From NCBI GenBank assembly GCA_900538355.1, contig UPXS01000010.1, positions 1 to 64,000 of the forward strand: a stretch of DNA of 64,000 bases. Reading direction: 5' to 3'. Shown here piece by piece: positions 10,101 to 19,500 of the stretch. Each line of letters opens with the position of its first letter. Positions within the stretch are counted from its first letter, which is position 1. The notes beneath the pieces are model-generated. The model was not told the DNA's origin and did not search any database. It worked only from the letters and a program-made list of their open reading frames with translations. Made by a program: the position numbers and the translations under genes. The stretch comes from an uncultured Veillonella sp. Lineage in GTDB: Bacteria > Bacillota > Negativicutes > Veillonellales > Veillonellaceae.

Positions 10101-11776
10101 TTAGCAGCAGTATCAGCAGCATTGATTGTGTAAGTAGTTTTACCGTCTTTCACAGATGTATCAACAGTTACATTTCTACCACCTTTTACCAAGTTAGTGT
10201 CATCGAATTTCAAAGTTAATTTGGAATCCTTAGCACCATCATCGCTAGCAGCTACAGATACACGACCTTCACCACGAACGTTTAATTTACCACCATCAGT
10301 CAAGAAATCGCTAGAACCAGTGTTACCAGTTACAGCAACGCCAACGTTTTTCAATTGAGCTACGTTAACAGCATCAGTATCTTTAGTACCAGCAGCGAGA
10401 CCTGTCAATTGACGAGTCATGTTTTCATCAGCACCGATGGATACAGCAGCATTTGTTGCAGTTTGTACATTACCTTGTAAGTTAGTGTATTTACGGTTAT
10501 GTAAATCAGATGGATTATAACCTACAACGCCTTTATCAGATGTAGTAATAGAGTTAGAACCAAGTGCAACACCTGTTTCAAATGTTGCTCTTGCTTCATT
10601 ACCTAAAGCAGTCGCATTTTTTGCACTTGCTCTGGAAAGACGACCCATAGCAACTGCATAGTCACCAGTAGAGTTAGAAGCAGCACCAATTGCGATGCCA
10701 GATGCACCTGCAGCTTGAGATTGCATACCTACGGCAATTGTATTTTCACCAGAAGCGATAACTTTAGGGGAATTTTTACCACTTTGACCGATAGCAATAG
10801 AGTTATTACCAGATGCTTCAGCACGTGCACCGATTACAGTTGCACCAGATCCAGACGCTTTAGTTTCACGACCGATAGCAATTGTATCTAAGTGAGTTGC
10901 TTCGTTATCACGACCGATAGCGATTTGAGAGTTTTCATCTGCAGTCGCTGCAAAGTTTCTGCCACCATTTGTGGAGTCAGTCAAGTTATTTTTACCAATG
11001 GAGATACCACCCATTGTTTTAGCATTATTAAATTGACCTAATGTGATTGTGTCTGCTACATGGGATGTATTTTCAGAACCAATCGCAACGGAGTTTTGAC
11101 CCTTTGCATTGTTGTTATAACCAGCAGCAAAAGAACCTGCACCAGTAGCATTAGTATATACACCCATAGCAGATGCACTTGTACCAGTAGCGCTAGAGTA
11201 GTTACCAATTACTGTAGAGTATTCACCAGCTTGCTTAGGTGTTGTTTCCCAAGAGCCTTTTGTATAATTAACGTTGTTATAGGAACCTACAGCAACAGCA
11301 GACTTAGCGTTTGCATTACTTACGTTACCTACGGCCAAGGAAGCCGCACCAGAAGCGTTATTACCAGCACCAACAGCTGTAGCAGCACCGCCTGTAGCCG
11401 TATTTCTATTACCTACTGCAGTAGTTGCGTTATTTGTAGATGTATTTTTAGCACCAATAGCTACCTTTCCATCATGGCCACCTACATTATCTGTAGTATT
11501 TTGGTAACCTACAACGATGGAGTTTTGACCAACATTATAATTTTCCCCATTAAAACCAGGCCGAGTGTTAGCCCAGATATTAACATGGCTATTATTATAA
11601 TCTGCATTTGCCATTGCTTCTTGTGGAGCAACGCCACCCATAGCACCAGCTACAGCCAAACCAGCCAATACGCTAGCTAATACTTTTTTCTTGCCGTTAT
11701 TATTTTTAGCAGTTTCAGGTACTACTACGTAGCAGCCTTTAGATTTGCTATAAACGACTTTAAAAACCTTATTCAT
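1190..11776 (-). CDS. giant trimeric autotransporter adhesin (YadA/Hag type, 3528 aa)
   Basis: Type Vc secreted adhesin, expected to form a trimeric fibre on the outer membrane for adhesion and aggregation. An ESPR-type extended signal (MNKVFKVVYSKSKGCYVVV, then a hydrophobic core ending near residue 57) is followed by YadA-like head repeats (about 80-415, many xAxGxxAxA units) and a HIM-type neck near 465-480 (TDAVNVAQLK). A very long stalk repeats the motifs TDAVNVKQLK and GGDVxNNAANIGDV. Three collagen-like Gly-Lys-Asp/Gly-x-y blocks lie near residues 1990-2050, 2310-2370 and 2685-2750. The YadA anchor (QYDPLEPTQIMAGYGNYRG) starts around 3380. The protein continues about 75 residues past the last barrel strand as a coiled coil, which is unusual and should be periplasmic. 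AAAGGGG precedes the ATG by 12 bases. It resembles Veillonella Hag/Vta adhesins; strain-level identity is not claimed. Confidence 0.96.
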   Translation of the reverse strand: MNKVFKVVYSKSKGCYVVVPETAKNNNGKKKVLASVLAGLAVAGAMGGVAPQEAMANADYNNSHVNIWANTRPGFNGENYNVGQNSIVVGYQNTTDNVGGHDGKVAIGAKNTSTNNATTAVGNRNTATGGAATAVGAGNNASGAASLAVGNVSNANAKSAVAVGSYNNVNYTKGSWETTPKQAGEYSTVIGNYSSATGTSASAMGVYTNATGAGSFAAGYNNNAKGQNSVAIGSENTSHVADTITLGQFNNAKTMGGISIGKNNLTDSTNGGRNFAATADENSQIAIGRDNEATHLDTIAIGRETKASGSGATVIGARAEASGNNSIAIGQSGKNSPKVIASGENTIAVGMQSQAAGASGIAIGAASNSTGDYAVAMGRLSRASAKNATALGNEARATFETGVALGSNSITTSDKGVVGYNPSDLHNRKYTNLQGNVQTATNAAVSIGADENMTRQLTGLAAGTKDTDAVNVAQLKNVGVAVTGNTGSSDFLTDGGKLNVRGEGRVSVAASDDGAKDSKLTLKFDDTNLVKGGRNVTVDTSVKDGKTTYTINAADTAAKYDFLTNATANGGKVDGEATATKVQSGTTVNYAAGKNLTVKQDIETSLGQQTYTYSLNKDLKEITSITNNGGPTMHFGDNNISITGGNLDLGGNNITNLKSGGDVINNAANIGDVTRISKANDLHIAPTAGTNNNVAEYTVDGNKKVTLTYQDGNGKTVNGPKAVIDLSGLKTGDMSSFNVKSSATEGKVAQGSAGVQEIKDGKTVEMQAGKNMTIKQTNKDGNAQVEFALNKNVDLTPDGSLKIGDTNITDNGLTINGGPSITKTGINAGDLNITNVKAGVNDNDAVNVSQLKQVRADERHIKPGEYAVDNNGKVTMTYLDGNNKDVPNETAVITGIAKQDLSNINKGGETVIQNLAKKSIDMENGKNTKVSNREINGVKTFKVDVEGDLNDITSITNKAGDGKVVFGGNQTVNVAGDHNINLNAKVGDITGLTNVTIDAPDFAKKGRAATEEQLKIVNNGFNNTVGLTGNTGATDLQKLNKQGGLSFGVVGANNGEYIKTTASGSNVVADLSDSAKNKLNSTVVVEGKNAAKVTSNVIQNADGSTKTVYTVDVNNVKPTAASTEKVQAKADVAGSSDKNIAKVSPKAGENFGDAGATYEVNVSRNDVKDTAREAVTVNTTNTTNNPITVTPVQDEANHNTNYQVTFDGEKAAKQIPLTYKANGTNEQKVTLDKGLNFTNGKNTTASVDAEGVVKYDVNKDLVDIHSISNTTNGPKMEFGPNSINITGGPINMGDLNITNLKSGGDVNNNAANIGDVKRISKANDLHIAPTSSDRQGETTTSYAYDAASKSVTLKYNDGNGANQAGTVAKIDLSGLADQIKDGYSFSTDAKGNVVGNHAVTAVGNGKTVSYAAGDNLTVKQDIDAATGEHTYTYALSNNIDLTPNGSLKIGDTILNNGGLTITGGPSVTKTGINAGNLNITNVKAGVNDTDAVNVKQLKDARTVVTSNDNSVTVNKTENGNQVTYDLHVAPGAAQSVWNVKSTGNTTADSATTAKTITDGKTVEMAAGKNLTVKQSNTEDGAKVEFGLAGDLTNIKTIKNEGPATFTIGGNEFKFDGGNVNMGDNNITNLKSGGDVINNAANIGDVKRISKANDIHIKDKTYTVNADKTVTLEYVDGNDNAVNKTAKIDLSNLPTGDKAAVESVVKKSAAAGDTNIADITVADGKQTGDANAKYEVNVSRNAVKDAAREAVTVNTTNTTNNPITVTPVQDETNHNTTYQVTFDGDKAAKQIPLTYKANGQNSQTVTLDKGLNFTNGSNTTASVAADGVVKYDLNNNVNLTPSGSLTIGDTVVNNGGLTISGGPSVLKTGINAGNLNITNVKAGVNDTDAVNVKQLKDSRTVVTSNDNSVTINKTENGNQVTYDLHVAPGAAQSVWNVKSSGNTTADSETAAKTISDGKTVEMVAGKNLTVKQTSNNDGAKVEYALSDDIKVGNDGKDGKDGVDGKIGVNGKDGSAVVINGKDGSIGLNGKDGKDGLTIKGANGQDGVDGKNGTNGITRIVYEDKNNNTHEVATTDDGLKFTGNNTDVVNKNKLNSLVKVQGEGVDKTTSASFKSASGNINVKADGTDTLEVQLNKDLKNITSIKNDGPATFTIGGNEFKFDGGNVNMGDNNITNLKSGGDVVNNAANIGDVTRISKANDLHIAPTQSNRAGETTTSYSYDAADKSVTLKYNDGNGANQAGTIAKIDLSGLADQIKDGYSFSTDAKGNVVGNHAVTAVGNGKTVSYAAGDNLTITQNIDNATGEQTYTYALSNDIKVGNDGKDGKDGVDGKIGVNGKDGSAVVINGKDGSIGLNGKDGKDGLTMKAKNGQPGVNGKDGITRIVYEDNSKNTHEVATLDDGMKYAGDDAQGTDKSKVIAKKLNETMDVVGGADKSKLTDNNIGVNNVDGKLKVQLSKEVDLTPSGSLTIGDTKISDNGLVINNGPSITKGGINAGGLNITNVKAGVNDTDAVNVKQLKSAKTEVKAGDNVTVDKTIGADGQNIYTVNAKATNLGDAELNYTANGGAKQKVKLSEGLNFVDGNYTKASVDANGVVKYDVTLGKVKDGVDGKPGVDGENGIATVKTVVDTINNSGWKGDVTGNTVGDHSATIVKPGTTVNFGAGKNLTVEQIVDKVTGNHTYNYALSDDIKVGNDGKDGKPGVDGKIGVNGKDGSSVVINGKDGSIGLNGKDGKDGLTMKAENGQPGVNGKDGITRIVYEDKNNNKHEVATTDDGLKFTGNNESVVNKNKLNSTVKVKGEGVTEEQEKTFESAAGNIAVTADGNDTLNIRLNKNIKGIDTIQTKEIHLGTPDNYTTIKKDGDRIKYGDKTFANTDDIWTIQANGTDVPANGGKVNVKGADGITVSKSANGEMTISGAGLGTMSSFNVKSSGNTTADSETAAKKITDGKTVEFSGGKNLTVKQTSDENGAKVEYALSNNVDLTNKGSVTIGDTKITDGGLVINNGPSVTKDGINAGNKQITNVEDGVNDTDAVNVRQLKAAKTNLVDGQNTKVTGDGSKANPYKVNVEGDLNKITSITNNEGDGKLEFKGDQVVNVAGDNTIKLDGKTGDITGLTNKTLDSADFATKGRAATEEQLKLVQQEAAKKSTEKVQAKADANNIAKVAPKAGDTFGAAGATYEVSVDKNDVKDAAREAVTVTGDNKAITVDVQPNATNHTTNYQVNFNGKEAAKQIPLTYKENGGNARTVMLSEGLDFSNGVNTTAHTDANGKVSFDVKGDLTNITSISNNSNGPKVSFGGDTVNITGGNLNMGGNKITNVQKGTNDTDAVNVKQLKDSRTTLTSDDHSVVLKKTESADGGLNYDLSVKGAVDPRVDQLNEEIGRVGAQGAALSALKPMQYDPLEPTQIMAGYGNYRGNSAIAVGVAHYKNESTMFHGGLSWAGGSSHMMANAGVTWKVGNRDAEAAVADRYRKGPISSAYAVQTEMAAMKAQNAGLKGEVSDLKYENEQIKAQNAGLQSEVEVLKAQMAAMMAKMGM
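3500..5820 (-). repeat. three direct repeats encoding collagen-like blocks
   Basis: Blocks at about 3500-3730, 4620-4850 and 5585-5820 are near-identical. The first two align at an offset of about 1120 bases. They encode the GKDGKDGVDGKIGVNGKDG-type segments and the ITRIVYED motif that follows. Such repeats are substrates for recombination that changes stalk length. Confidence 0.85.
4960..5290 (-). repeat. long internal repeat of the stalk (partner at about 7580-7910)
   Basis: About 300 bases here match a segment offset by 2620 bases. Both encode the YNDGNGANQAGT and GDV-NNAANIGDV stalk modules. Related but more diverged copies lie near 6810-6990 and 9720-9860. Confidence 0.75.
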
Positions 11777-12327
11777 AGAAACTATGAACCCCTTTCTCTC
11801 TTATAAAGAAAACACTAAATGCCTTATTCATACATTTTTTGTTTCATGAATGGTTTATGACACACGTTCACATACTATTCATTAAGATATTAATATAATA
11901 ACAATTTATAAACTAATTGTAAATAGAAATTCCTGAAATAATTAAAATAAATTTTATATTTCTAAACAAGATAAACCGAATTTTCTAGATATGAGGAAAT
12001 ATCTCCACATACGCATAAAATAAGGGTTTTCTTTATATATGTATTATATATAATATAATACATTATATATATAAGAGTATAAAACGGGTTGCTCCAGTTT
12101 ATATTTACATTATATTTGAATATCTTATACAAGATCATCTTCATCTTACATATATAAACATTCTAAATTAGATGAAGCCATGAACATTGTAAACAAGCGT
12201 TTCTTCATAAATGAGTAAAAATGGGTAGTTAATATAATCTGTCTATTATTTTATAATTGTTTATATTTGCACAATTATAAAGTCATACTATTAAGTCATG
12301 TAAGTATAGAAAACAATATATAAACGC
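11777..12327. other. AT-rich intergenic region upstream of the giant adhesin
   Basis: It carries the adhesin promoter (11895-11923), a TCATGA palindrome (11844-11849) in the leader, and the conserved leader block AGAAAGGGGTTCATAG, also present before the second giant adhesin. The rest (about 11930-12327) is AT-rich with TATATA tracts. A 60-codon minus-strand ORF at 11962-12144 has no convincing ribosome binding site and is not called. Confidence 0.6.
11895..11923 (-). promoter_or_regulatory. promoter of the 3528-aa adhesin
   Basis: Minus-strand TTTACA (11918-11923), 17-base spacer, TATTAT (11895-11900), with TG one base upstream of the -10 (extended -10). It predicts a 5' UTR of about 110 bases. 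Confidence 0.7.
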
Positions 12328-12359
12328 AAAAAAACAACGCCATCCTTTCGGATGGCGTC
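12328..12359 (-). terminator. intrinsic terminator after companion gene 2
   Basis: Minus-strand stem CGCCATCC/GGATGGCG (12338-12345 with 12350-12357, extendable by one pair), 4-base loop GAAA, then a run of seven T (12328-12334). It closes the transcript of the adhesin/companion pair to its right, about 195 bases after the companion stop codon. Confidence 0.85.
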
Positions 12360-12366
12360 GTCTTGC

Positions 12367-12441
12367 ATAAGGATTGTGTGCCCTAGTCGGGGTCCAGGGA
12401 ACAGCAAGGCCCTCAAACAATCGCCGTATGAGGGCCATATG
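12367..12441 (-). repeat. 3'-UTR repeat element, copy 2
   Basis: Second copy of the element at 1-75. It has a perfect 8-base-pair stem, GGCCCTCA (12408-12415) with TGAGGGCC (12429-12436), and the conserved CCCTAGTCGGGG block. It lies between the companion gene stop and the terminator. A 62-codon ORF through this element (12283-12471) is rejected as coding because it crosses the terminator stem. Confidence 0.72.
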
Positions 12442-12554
12442 TAGTTGTTCATTATATACACTGTGCGTCACACATCATCTTCCTAATTCATTGTATATCG
12501 TTTATGCCGAGCTCTCAGTGTTTTAATGATTTATAGTTAAATTTACAAACCTTA

Positions 12555-13343
12555 TTATTGAATCGCAGCGCGCAAGTCTACTTTTTTAGTTTCTTGGTTA
12601 GCTGGACGATTGATTGCTTCGCGAAGATCTACAGTATGTTCATCTTCCATTTTAGGTTCTTCACTAGCTTTATTTTTAACTGTTTGTTTAGCTGCGAACC
12701 AGATTGTTTCGTTCATGTAGTGACGAAGTTCTTCGTTAGAAACATTTTCTTGGTCTTTAGCCATTACATCCAAAATAGCATCTTCTAATGCTTGTGCTTC
12801 GTCGTCAGTCATAGGACCGCCAACTTCTTTTTGTTTTTGGATGATTTCATTAATACGATCTGTCATGCCGCGCAATACATTGTAACCATAGCTGTTAGTG
12901 AAGCCATCTTCTTTATTGTATTTAGGCATTTCAAAGTATTCATATTCGTTTTTATTACGGTTTTCACCATTCCAGTTCAAGAACACTTCTTGACCATGTA
13001 CACGACCGATGGAATGTGTGCGGAAGTAGTCAGCATAGTTGTGTTTGTCATAGGAATGTAACCATTTTTTCTCTGCTTTAGTCATACGCTCATGGTTTTC
13101 GTATTTCACTTTAGCTTTTGCGATGTTGATCTCCGCATTTTGCCAAGCTTTTACATAGTCATGAACAGCAGACACTGTTTGTGGGCTAGCCACAGGAACC
13201 AATACTACGTTGCTCAATGCAGGCGCAGATACTGGGTTACGTAAAATTAGGTTATCGTCATATGTTGGAGCGGATTGTGCACCTACAACGCCTGTAGAAA
13301 TAACAAGAGCCGCTGCACAAGCAAGTAATGTAGATTTTTTCAT
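12555..13343 (-). CDS. small exported protein, adhesin-linked family (paralog 2)
   Basis: A 262-residue exported protein, clearly paralogous to 195-995 along its whole length (shared APTYDDNLIL, WLHSxDKHNYADYFRTHS, GGPMxDDEAQALEDAILD and SNEELRHYMNE segments). The start ATG is preceded by AGAGGAA. Signal peptide: MKKSTLLAC followed by a hydrophobic core ending near VGAQS. It sits 166 bases downstream of the 2979-residue adhesin, in the same arrangement as paralog 1, so the adhesin-companion-3'UTR unit appears to have been duplicated as a block. Function unknown. A periplasmic role in adhesin export, folding or anchoring is inference from gene order. Confidence 0.9.
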   Translation of the reverse strand: MKKSTLLACAAALVISTGVVGAQSAPTYDDNLILRNPVSAPALSNVVLVPVASPQTVSAVHDYVKAWQNAEINIAKAKVKYENHERMTKAEKKWLHSYDKHNYADYFRTHSIGRVHGQEVFLNWNGENRNKNEYEYFEMPKYNKEDGFTNSYGYNVLRGMTDRINEIIQKQKEVGGPMTDDEAQALEDAILDVMAKDQENVSNEELRHYMNETIWFAAKQTVKNKASEEPKMEDEHTVDLREAINRPANQETKKVDLRAAIQ

Positions 13344-13412
13344 TCTATATTCCTCTTTTCTATCGTTAGATTATGGTGAAAGTATCTTTCACACGTATTA
13401 CACGTTCATATC

Positions 13413-13468
13413 TGAAAGCACTGCTTTCATAAACCATAGGGAGAGGTAAGCGCTACGCTAGGTAGCGC
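13413..13468 (-). other. two hairpins in spacer between adhesin and companion 2
   Basis: Inverted repeats TGAAAGC/GCTTTCA (13413-13429, 3-base loop) and GCGCTA/TAGCGC (13450-13468, 7-base loop). Neither has a T-tract, so read-through from the adhesin into the companion gene is likely. Confidence 0.45.
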
Positions 13469-13509
13469 ATACCATCCTAAGTTCATTCAGTTCTTACTCT
13501 CTCAAATGA

Positions 13510-16500
13510 TTACATACCAAGTTTTGCCATCATTGCAGCAATTTGAGCTTTCATTTGTTCGTTTTCAGCTTTCAAATCAGATACTTCTGTTTTTAATCCA
13601 GCGTTTTGTGCTTTAACGGATGCCATTTCTTGTTGCATTGCATAAGCGGAGCTGATAGGGCCTTTGCGGTAACGATCTGCTACAGCAGCTTCGCTATCAC
13701 GGTTGCCAACTTTCCAAGTTACACCAGCATTTGCCATCATGTGACGGGAACCACCAGCCCATGCCAAGCCAGCATGCATCATTGTGGACTCGTTTTTATA
13801 GTGAGCAACGCCCATTGCAATAGCGGAGTTACCACGGTAGTTACCATAACCAGCCATGATTTGAGTTGGTTCTAATGGATCGTATTGGATAGGTTTCAAT
13901 GCTGCAAGAGCTGCGCCTTGTGCACCTACACGACCGATTTCATCAGTTAACTCATCGAAACGAGGGCTTGCACCAGTAGACAAGTCGTATACTTTAGCGC
14001 CATCTGTAGTTTCAGATTCTTGAACACCTACAGTACCATCAGTAGATTTAACGATAGTACGGGAGTCTTTCAATTGTTTCAAATTAACCGCATCTGTATC
14101 GTTAGTACCTTTACCAAGGTTAGTAATTTTGTTACCACCCATGTTGAGGTTACCACCAGTTACGGAAAGATCACCAGCGTTGAAGTTCAATGCAGGGCCA
14201 TTTTCGCTGTTTTTGATGGAGTTGATGTTTTTAAGATCTTTGTTCATCTTAACAGTTAATGTATCGTTGCCATCAGCTACTACGTTGATGTTACCAGCAG
14301 CGGATTTGAATGTAGCGGATTCAGCAGCAGTTACGCCTTCACCTTGAACTTTAACAAGTGTATTCAACGCATGTTTGTTTTCAGTATCAGTGTTGTTACC
14401 TGTGAATCTCAAACCATCGTCCATAGTTGCTACTTCACGTTTAATTGGGTTGCCATCAGTATCTTTCAATGGGTTACCATCTTTATCTTTTGGTACGTAT
14501 ACGATACGTTCAGATTTGTCGCCATTGTTAGCTTCTGGTTTAACAAGAGTTTTGGAACCGTGGTCTGTAGAGATATCTACACCAGTACCATCTGCACCAG
14601 CAGGACCTTGAGGACCAGTTAAGCCGATGTGACCTACGCCGTCTTTACCAGCGATGGATACAGCATCTTTACCATCTTTACCGATGGAAACTTTACCGTC
14701 GATACCGTTAGCACCGTCTTTACCGGAAATAGATACACCATCTTTACCATCAACGCCATTTTTACCTGGAACGCTAATGGAGTTCAAGCCGTTAAGATCT
14801 TTATCAAGACCGATTACAACTTTACCATCTTTAGTCATAGTTTTAATGTTGGATGCGCTGTAGTTGTCATCAGCTTTAGTGCCTTCGCCTACGATTTCAA
14901 GTTTTTCACCCAAGTTTTTGTGGATGTCATTACCAGATTGAGCACCGAAGTTCAAACCTTTGTTGCCGATTGCATCAGCAGTATTTTTAAGGTCAGTAAC
15001 GTTTACAGCACCGTTCTTAGTATTGTTGTCACCAGCAGCTGCATCAATCTTATCTAAGAATGTATTACCAGCTTTGTCAGCGATGGAAGAACCAACGTTG
15101 TTCAATTTCATTGGATCTGTAGTAGAAGCGTTAGGGTTGTTCATGGAAGCGATGATATCGCCAGCATTTACAACATCGCCAGAACCATCTTTAGCTGTGT
15201 TGAAAGTACCATCTGGTTGTTTGTAAACTTTAGTGCCATCTTGTTTAGTGTATACCACTGGAATTTGAGCATTGTTTACAACACCTTGGTTATTGATCTT
15301 AATGTCATATTGGTGACCTTTAGCTGCATCATAAGTTGCAGATGTAGGATCATTTTTGTCAGTTACAGAGATAGTACCATCAGAAGATTCAACAGTTGTA
15401 ACTTTATCTTTCAATTGTTTAACGTTTACTGCATCTGTATCAGCTTCACCAGCTTTAACACCTGTGATTTTCTTATCGCCAGCATTGATGCCATCTTTCT
15501 TAACAGATGGGCCACCAGTGATAGTTAAACCATCGTTGTTAACAGTAGTGTCACCGATTTTTACGGAACCATCTTTAGTAAGATCAATGTCTTTAGCTAA
15601 TTGAACTTTCAATTTACCGCCATCAGCATTTACACCAATGTTGTTGTCAGTCAATTTAGAGCTATCTGCACCACCAACGATATCTACTACGTTGTTAAGA
15701 TGTTTCTTAATAACGTTAGGGTTAGTATCTTGGTTAGTTTGACCGTTGTCACCAGCGAACTTCATGCCATCATCGTGAGTTGCAACTTCATGTGTGTTGC
15801 CATCTTTGTCTTCGTATACGATACGAGTCAATTTATCACCAGGTTGGCCGTCAACACCAGGAACACCGTCTTTAACGGAAATCTTAGCACTTGCGCCATC
15901 TTTACCGTCAGCACCCTTAGGACCAGTCAAGCCGATAGAGCCATCTTTACCGTTGAGTACAACAGATGCGCCGTCTTTACCGTTAACACCAATTTTACCA
16001 TCAACGCCGTCTTTACCATCTTTACCAACAACTACGCTGTCAGCTTTAAGGTTTTTATCAAGTTTAACGTCGATTGTTGTGTTGCCGTCAGTATCTTGAG
16101 AGATGATAGTCTTAACGTTTTCACCGCTGTATTCAGTATCAGCTTTATTACCTTCACCTTGGATTTTTACAGTGGAACCAAGTTTATTAGTTTTTACACC
16201 ACCAGCGTTAGCATCGAATTTCAAGCCTTTTTCAATCAATGCATCAGCTGTATTTTTAAGGTCTGTTACATTAACTGCACCGTTCTTAGTTTTATTGTCA
16301 GCAGCTGCTGCATCAATTTTATCTAAGTAAGTGTTACCAGCTTGATCAGCAATAGTGGAACCTACGTTGTTCAACTTCATAGGAGTTGTTGTGGAATCAC
16401 CACCATTGTTCATGGATGCAATTACATCAGCAGGTTGAACTGTAGTACCAGTACCATCAGGCTTAGTATTGAATGTAACATTACCAGTAGCAGGATCTAC

Positions 16501-19500
16501 GATTTTGTAAAGTTTATCGCCATCTTTGTTAGTATAAACAACTGGAGTTTGAGCTTTTTCAACTACAGATTGGTTATTGATAGTGATGTCATATTGGTGA
16601 CCTTTAGCTGCATCATAACCAGGTTGACCAGCAACGTTTTTGTCTACTACTTTGATGGAGCTATCGGAAGACTCAACAGTTGTAACTTTGTCTTTCAATT
16701 GTTTCAAGTTTACTGCATCAGTATCGTTTTCACCAGCTTTAACGTTAACAATTTTGTTACCGCCATTATCTAAACCAGTGTTAGTCAACTTAACATCAGT
16801 AGTAGTACCACCTGCAGGAGCAGTGATTGTAACACCGTTGTTATCAACTTTTGTATTACCAGTAGTCAAGGAACCATCAGCATCCAAATCAACATTTTTA
16901 GCCAATTGAACTTTCAATTTGCCATTAACATTGTTAACACCAATGTTATCGTTAGTAGTCAATTTATTTTTATCAGCACCACCAACGATATCTACTACGT
17001 TGTTAAGATGTTTCTTAAGAACTTTAGCATCATCTGTTTGACCATCGTCACCAGCAAACTTCATACCATCATCATGAGTTGCTACTTGATGTTCGTTGCC
17101 GTCTTTATCGTTGTAGAAGATACGAGTGATACCATCAACACCGTCTTTACCGTCAACGCCAGCTTTACCTTCTTTAACAGTAATATCAGCAGTTGCATTT
17201 TTACCATCTTTACCAGCAGGGCCAGTTAAACCAATGTGACCTACGCCATCTTTACCGGAGATAGATACTGCATCTTTACCGTCTTTACCAGTGATACCAA
17301 CTTTACCGTTGTTACCATCTGTACCAGCTGCGCCAGTAGGACCAGTAATGGATACGCCATCTTCGCCATCCTTACCATCTTTACCATTAACAACTACTTT
17401 ATCCAAGTTAGTTAAGTCTTTGTTCAATGCATAAGTGTAAGTTTGGTTCTTATCAGCACCGATTTCTTGCTTGATAGTCAAGTTTTTACCTGCACCGAAG
17501 TTTACAGTTTTACCGCTTGGTACTTCAGTTTCAGTTGCTGTACCATTGTTTTCAATATTACCAGTAGCATTTGTTTTGAAGCTGTAGTTATTACCAGCTG
17601 CAGGGATGTTCAAGTCGGAGAAGTCGATAACTGCTTTAGTATCAGATACTGCTGTACCATTGCCATCATTGTATGTCAATGTAACTTTCTTAGTAGCTGC
17701 ATCGTATTTGTATACGTTTTCAGTACCGCTTACTACGCCGCCTTTAGCTTCAGTGCTACCAGCTTTCACTGCTGTAGGAGCAATGTGAAGCTCATTTGCA
17801 CGTAAAGCATCAGCTGTAGATTTCAAGTCAGACACGTTAACAGCTGCATTTGGAGTCAAGCCATTAGCTGTATCTAATTTAGTTAAGTAATCTGCACCTG
17901 TTTGATTTTTAATAGCAGAGCCAACATTATTAACAATGGAGTTACCACCAGTTGTATTGCCTGCTGCATCTTGGATGGATACGATAACATCACTTGCAGG
18001 AACATCATTACCAGGAGCACCATCAACATTAGTTGTGAAAGTACCATCTGGACGTTTAACTACTTTAGTGCCATCAGCTTTAGTGTAAACAGCTGGAGTT
18101 ACAGCATTTACAGTGTAAGTTTTTTGACCTGTTGTAGCATCAGTTGCTTCACTTACATTTACATTTTCACCAGCTTTAACGACTGTGCCAAGACCAGTAA
18201 TTACTTTCTTACCATCATTAGTGATATTGGAAAGATCGTTTTTAGCAATGCCTTTAATAACAGCAGTTTCACCTGCTACCAAGTTACCCTCGCCATCTGT
18301 GTATGTCATAGTAACATTGCCATTGTTATCTACTGTATACTCATTGCCTGCAGTTGTTGCTGTGATGTGTTTTTCATCTTTAAGATTAGCAACTTTATTT
18401 ACAGTTGTACCACCGTCATTAGTGTATGTAATGCGGTCGCCATCTTTCTTAATTGTAGTAGTATTACCAGCTGCATCTTGTAAGCCGATTTCTTTAGTTG
18501 TTACTTTTTCAGTAGTTACGCTTGTAAGATCTTTAAGGTTTTTATCAAGAGCGTATGCAACCTCTGTATTACCTGCTTTGTCGTTAGTTTGAGTAACAGT
18601 TAAGTTTTTACCAGCTTGCATTGTAACGGATTTACCGTCTGCAATGTTTTGAGCTGTGTCACCAGCATGTGTACCTTCTGTAGCAGAAACTGCACCAGAT
18701 TTCAAGTTCCAAGTAGATGCTGTGCCAGCAGCTGCATTTACATGCAAGTCATATGTTACTTGGTCGCCATTTGTTGTTTTATTAATTGTTACAGAGTTGT
18801 CGTTGGAAGTAACAACTGTACGAGCTGCTTTCAATTGATCGTAGTTAACAGCATCTGTGCCATCAGTACCAGGAGCTACATTAGTAATTTTCTTACTACC
18901 AGCATCAATACCAGTTTTAGTAACAGATGGGCCACCAGTGATAGTTATGCCATCGTTGTTAACTTTAGTGTCACCAATTGTTAAGGAACCGTTTTTAGTC
19001 AAATCAACATCTTTGTTCAAGTCGTATTTAACTACGCCATCAGCTGCTACGGAAGCTGTTGTGTTAGAACCGTTAGTGAAGTTCAAACCTTTGTCCAATT
19101 TAACTTTTTGGTCACCAGTACCATTAGCTTTGTAAGTCAAAGGAATTTGTTTAGCTGCCTTATCACCATCGAATTTCACTTCGTATGTAGTGTTATGGTT
19201 TGCATCATCTTTCACAGGGTTAACAGTGATAGGGTTATCTGCATCAGCTGTGTAGTTACCACCAGTAGTTGTACCACCGTTGTTAACTGTTACTGCTTCA
19301 CGAGCTGCATCTTTAACAGCATTACGGGAAACATTTACGGAGTATTGAGCATCTGGATCGCCAGGGTTTTTACCGTTTTCAACAGCAATGTCAGCCAAGT
19401 TAGTATCGCCAGCTGCGTCAGCTTTTTTAACTACACTTTCAGTAGAGGACGCACCACCAGGTGTAGAAGGATTAGTTACACTAATTTTGAAGTCTGTGTT

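Noticed and set aside
198..11680. Many plus-strand ORFs of 60-250 codons opposite the giant adhesin (also at 13606-21918, 25577-27586, 33638-35713 and 36590-38539)
   Set aside because: They are shadows produced by the biased, repetitive codon use of the adhesin genes on the other strand. They lack ribosome binding sites and consist of low-complexity Ser/Phe/Cys-rich sequence.
11962..12144. 60-codon minus-strand ORF in the AT-rich spacer
   Set aside because: No ribosome binding site, low-complexity content and no resemblance to a protein family.
12283..12471. 62-codon minus-strand ORF
   Set aside because: It runs through the duplicated 3' element and the terminator stem, and copy 1 of the element does not preserve the frame.
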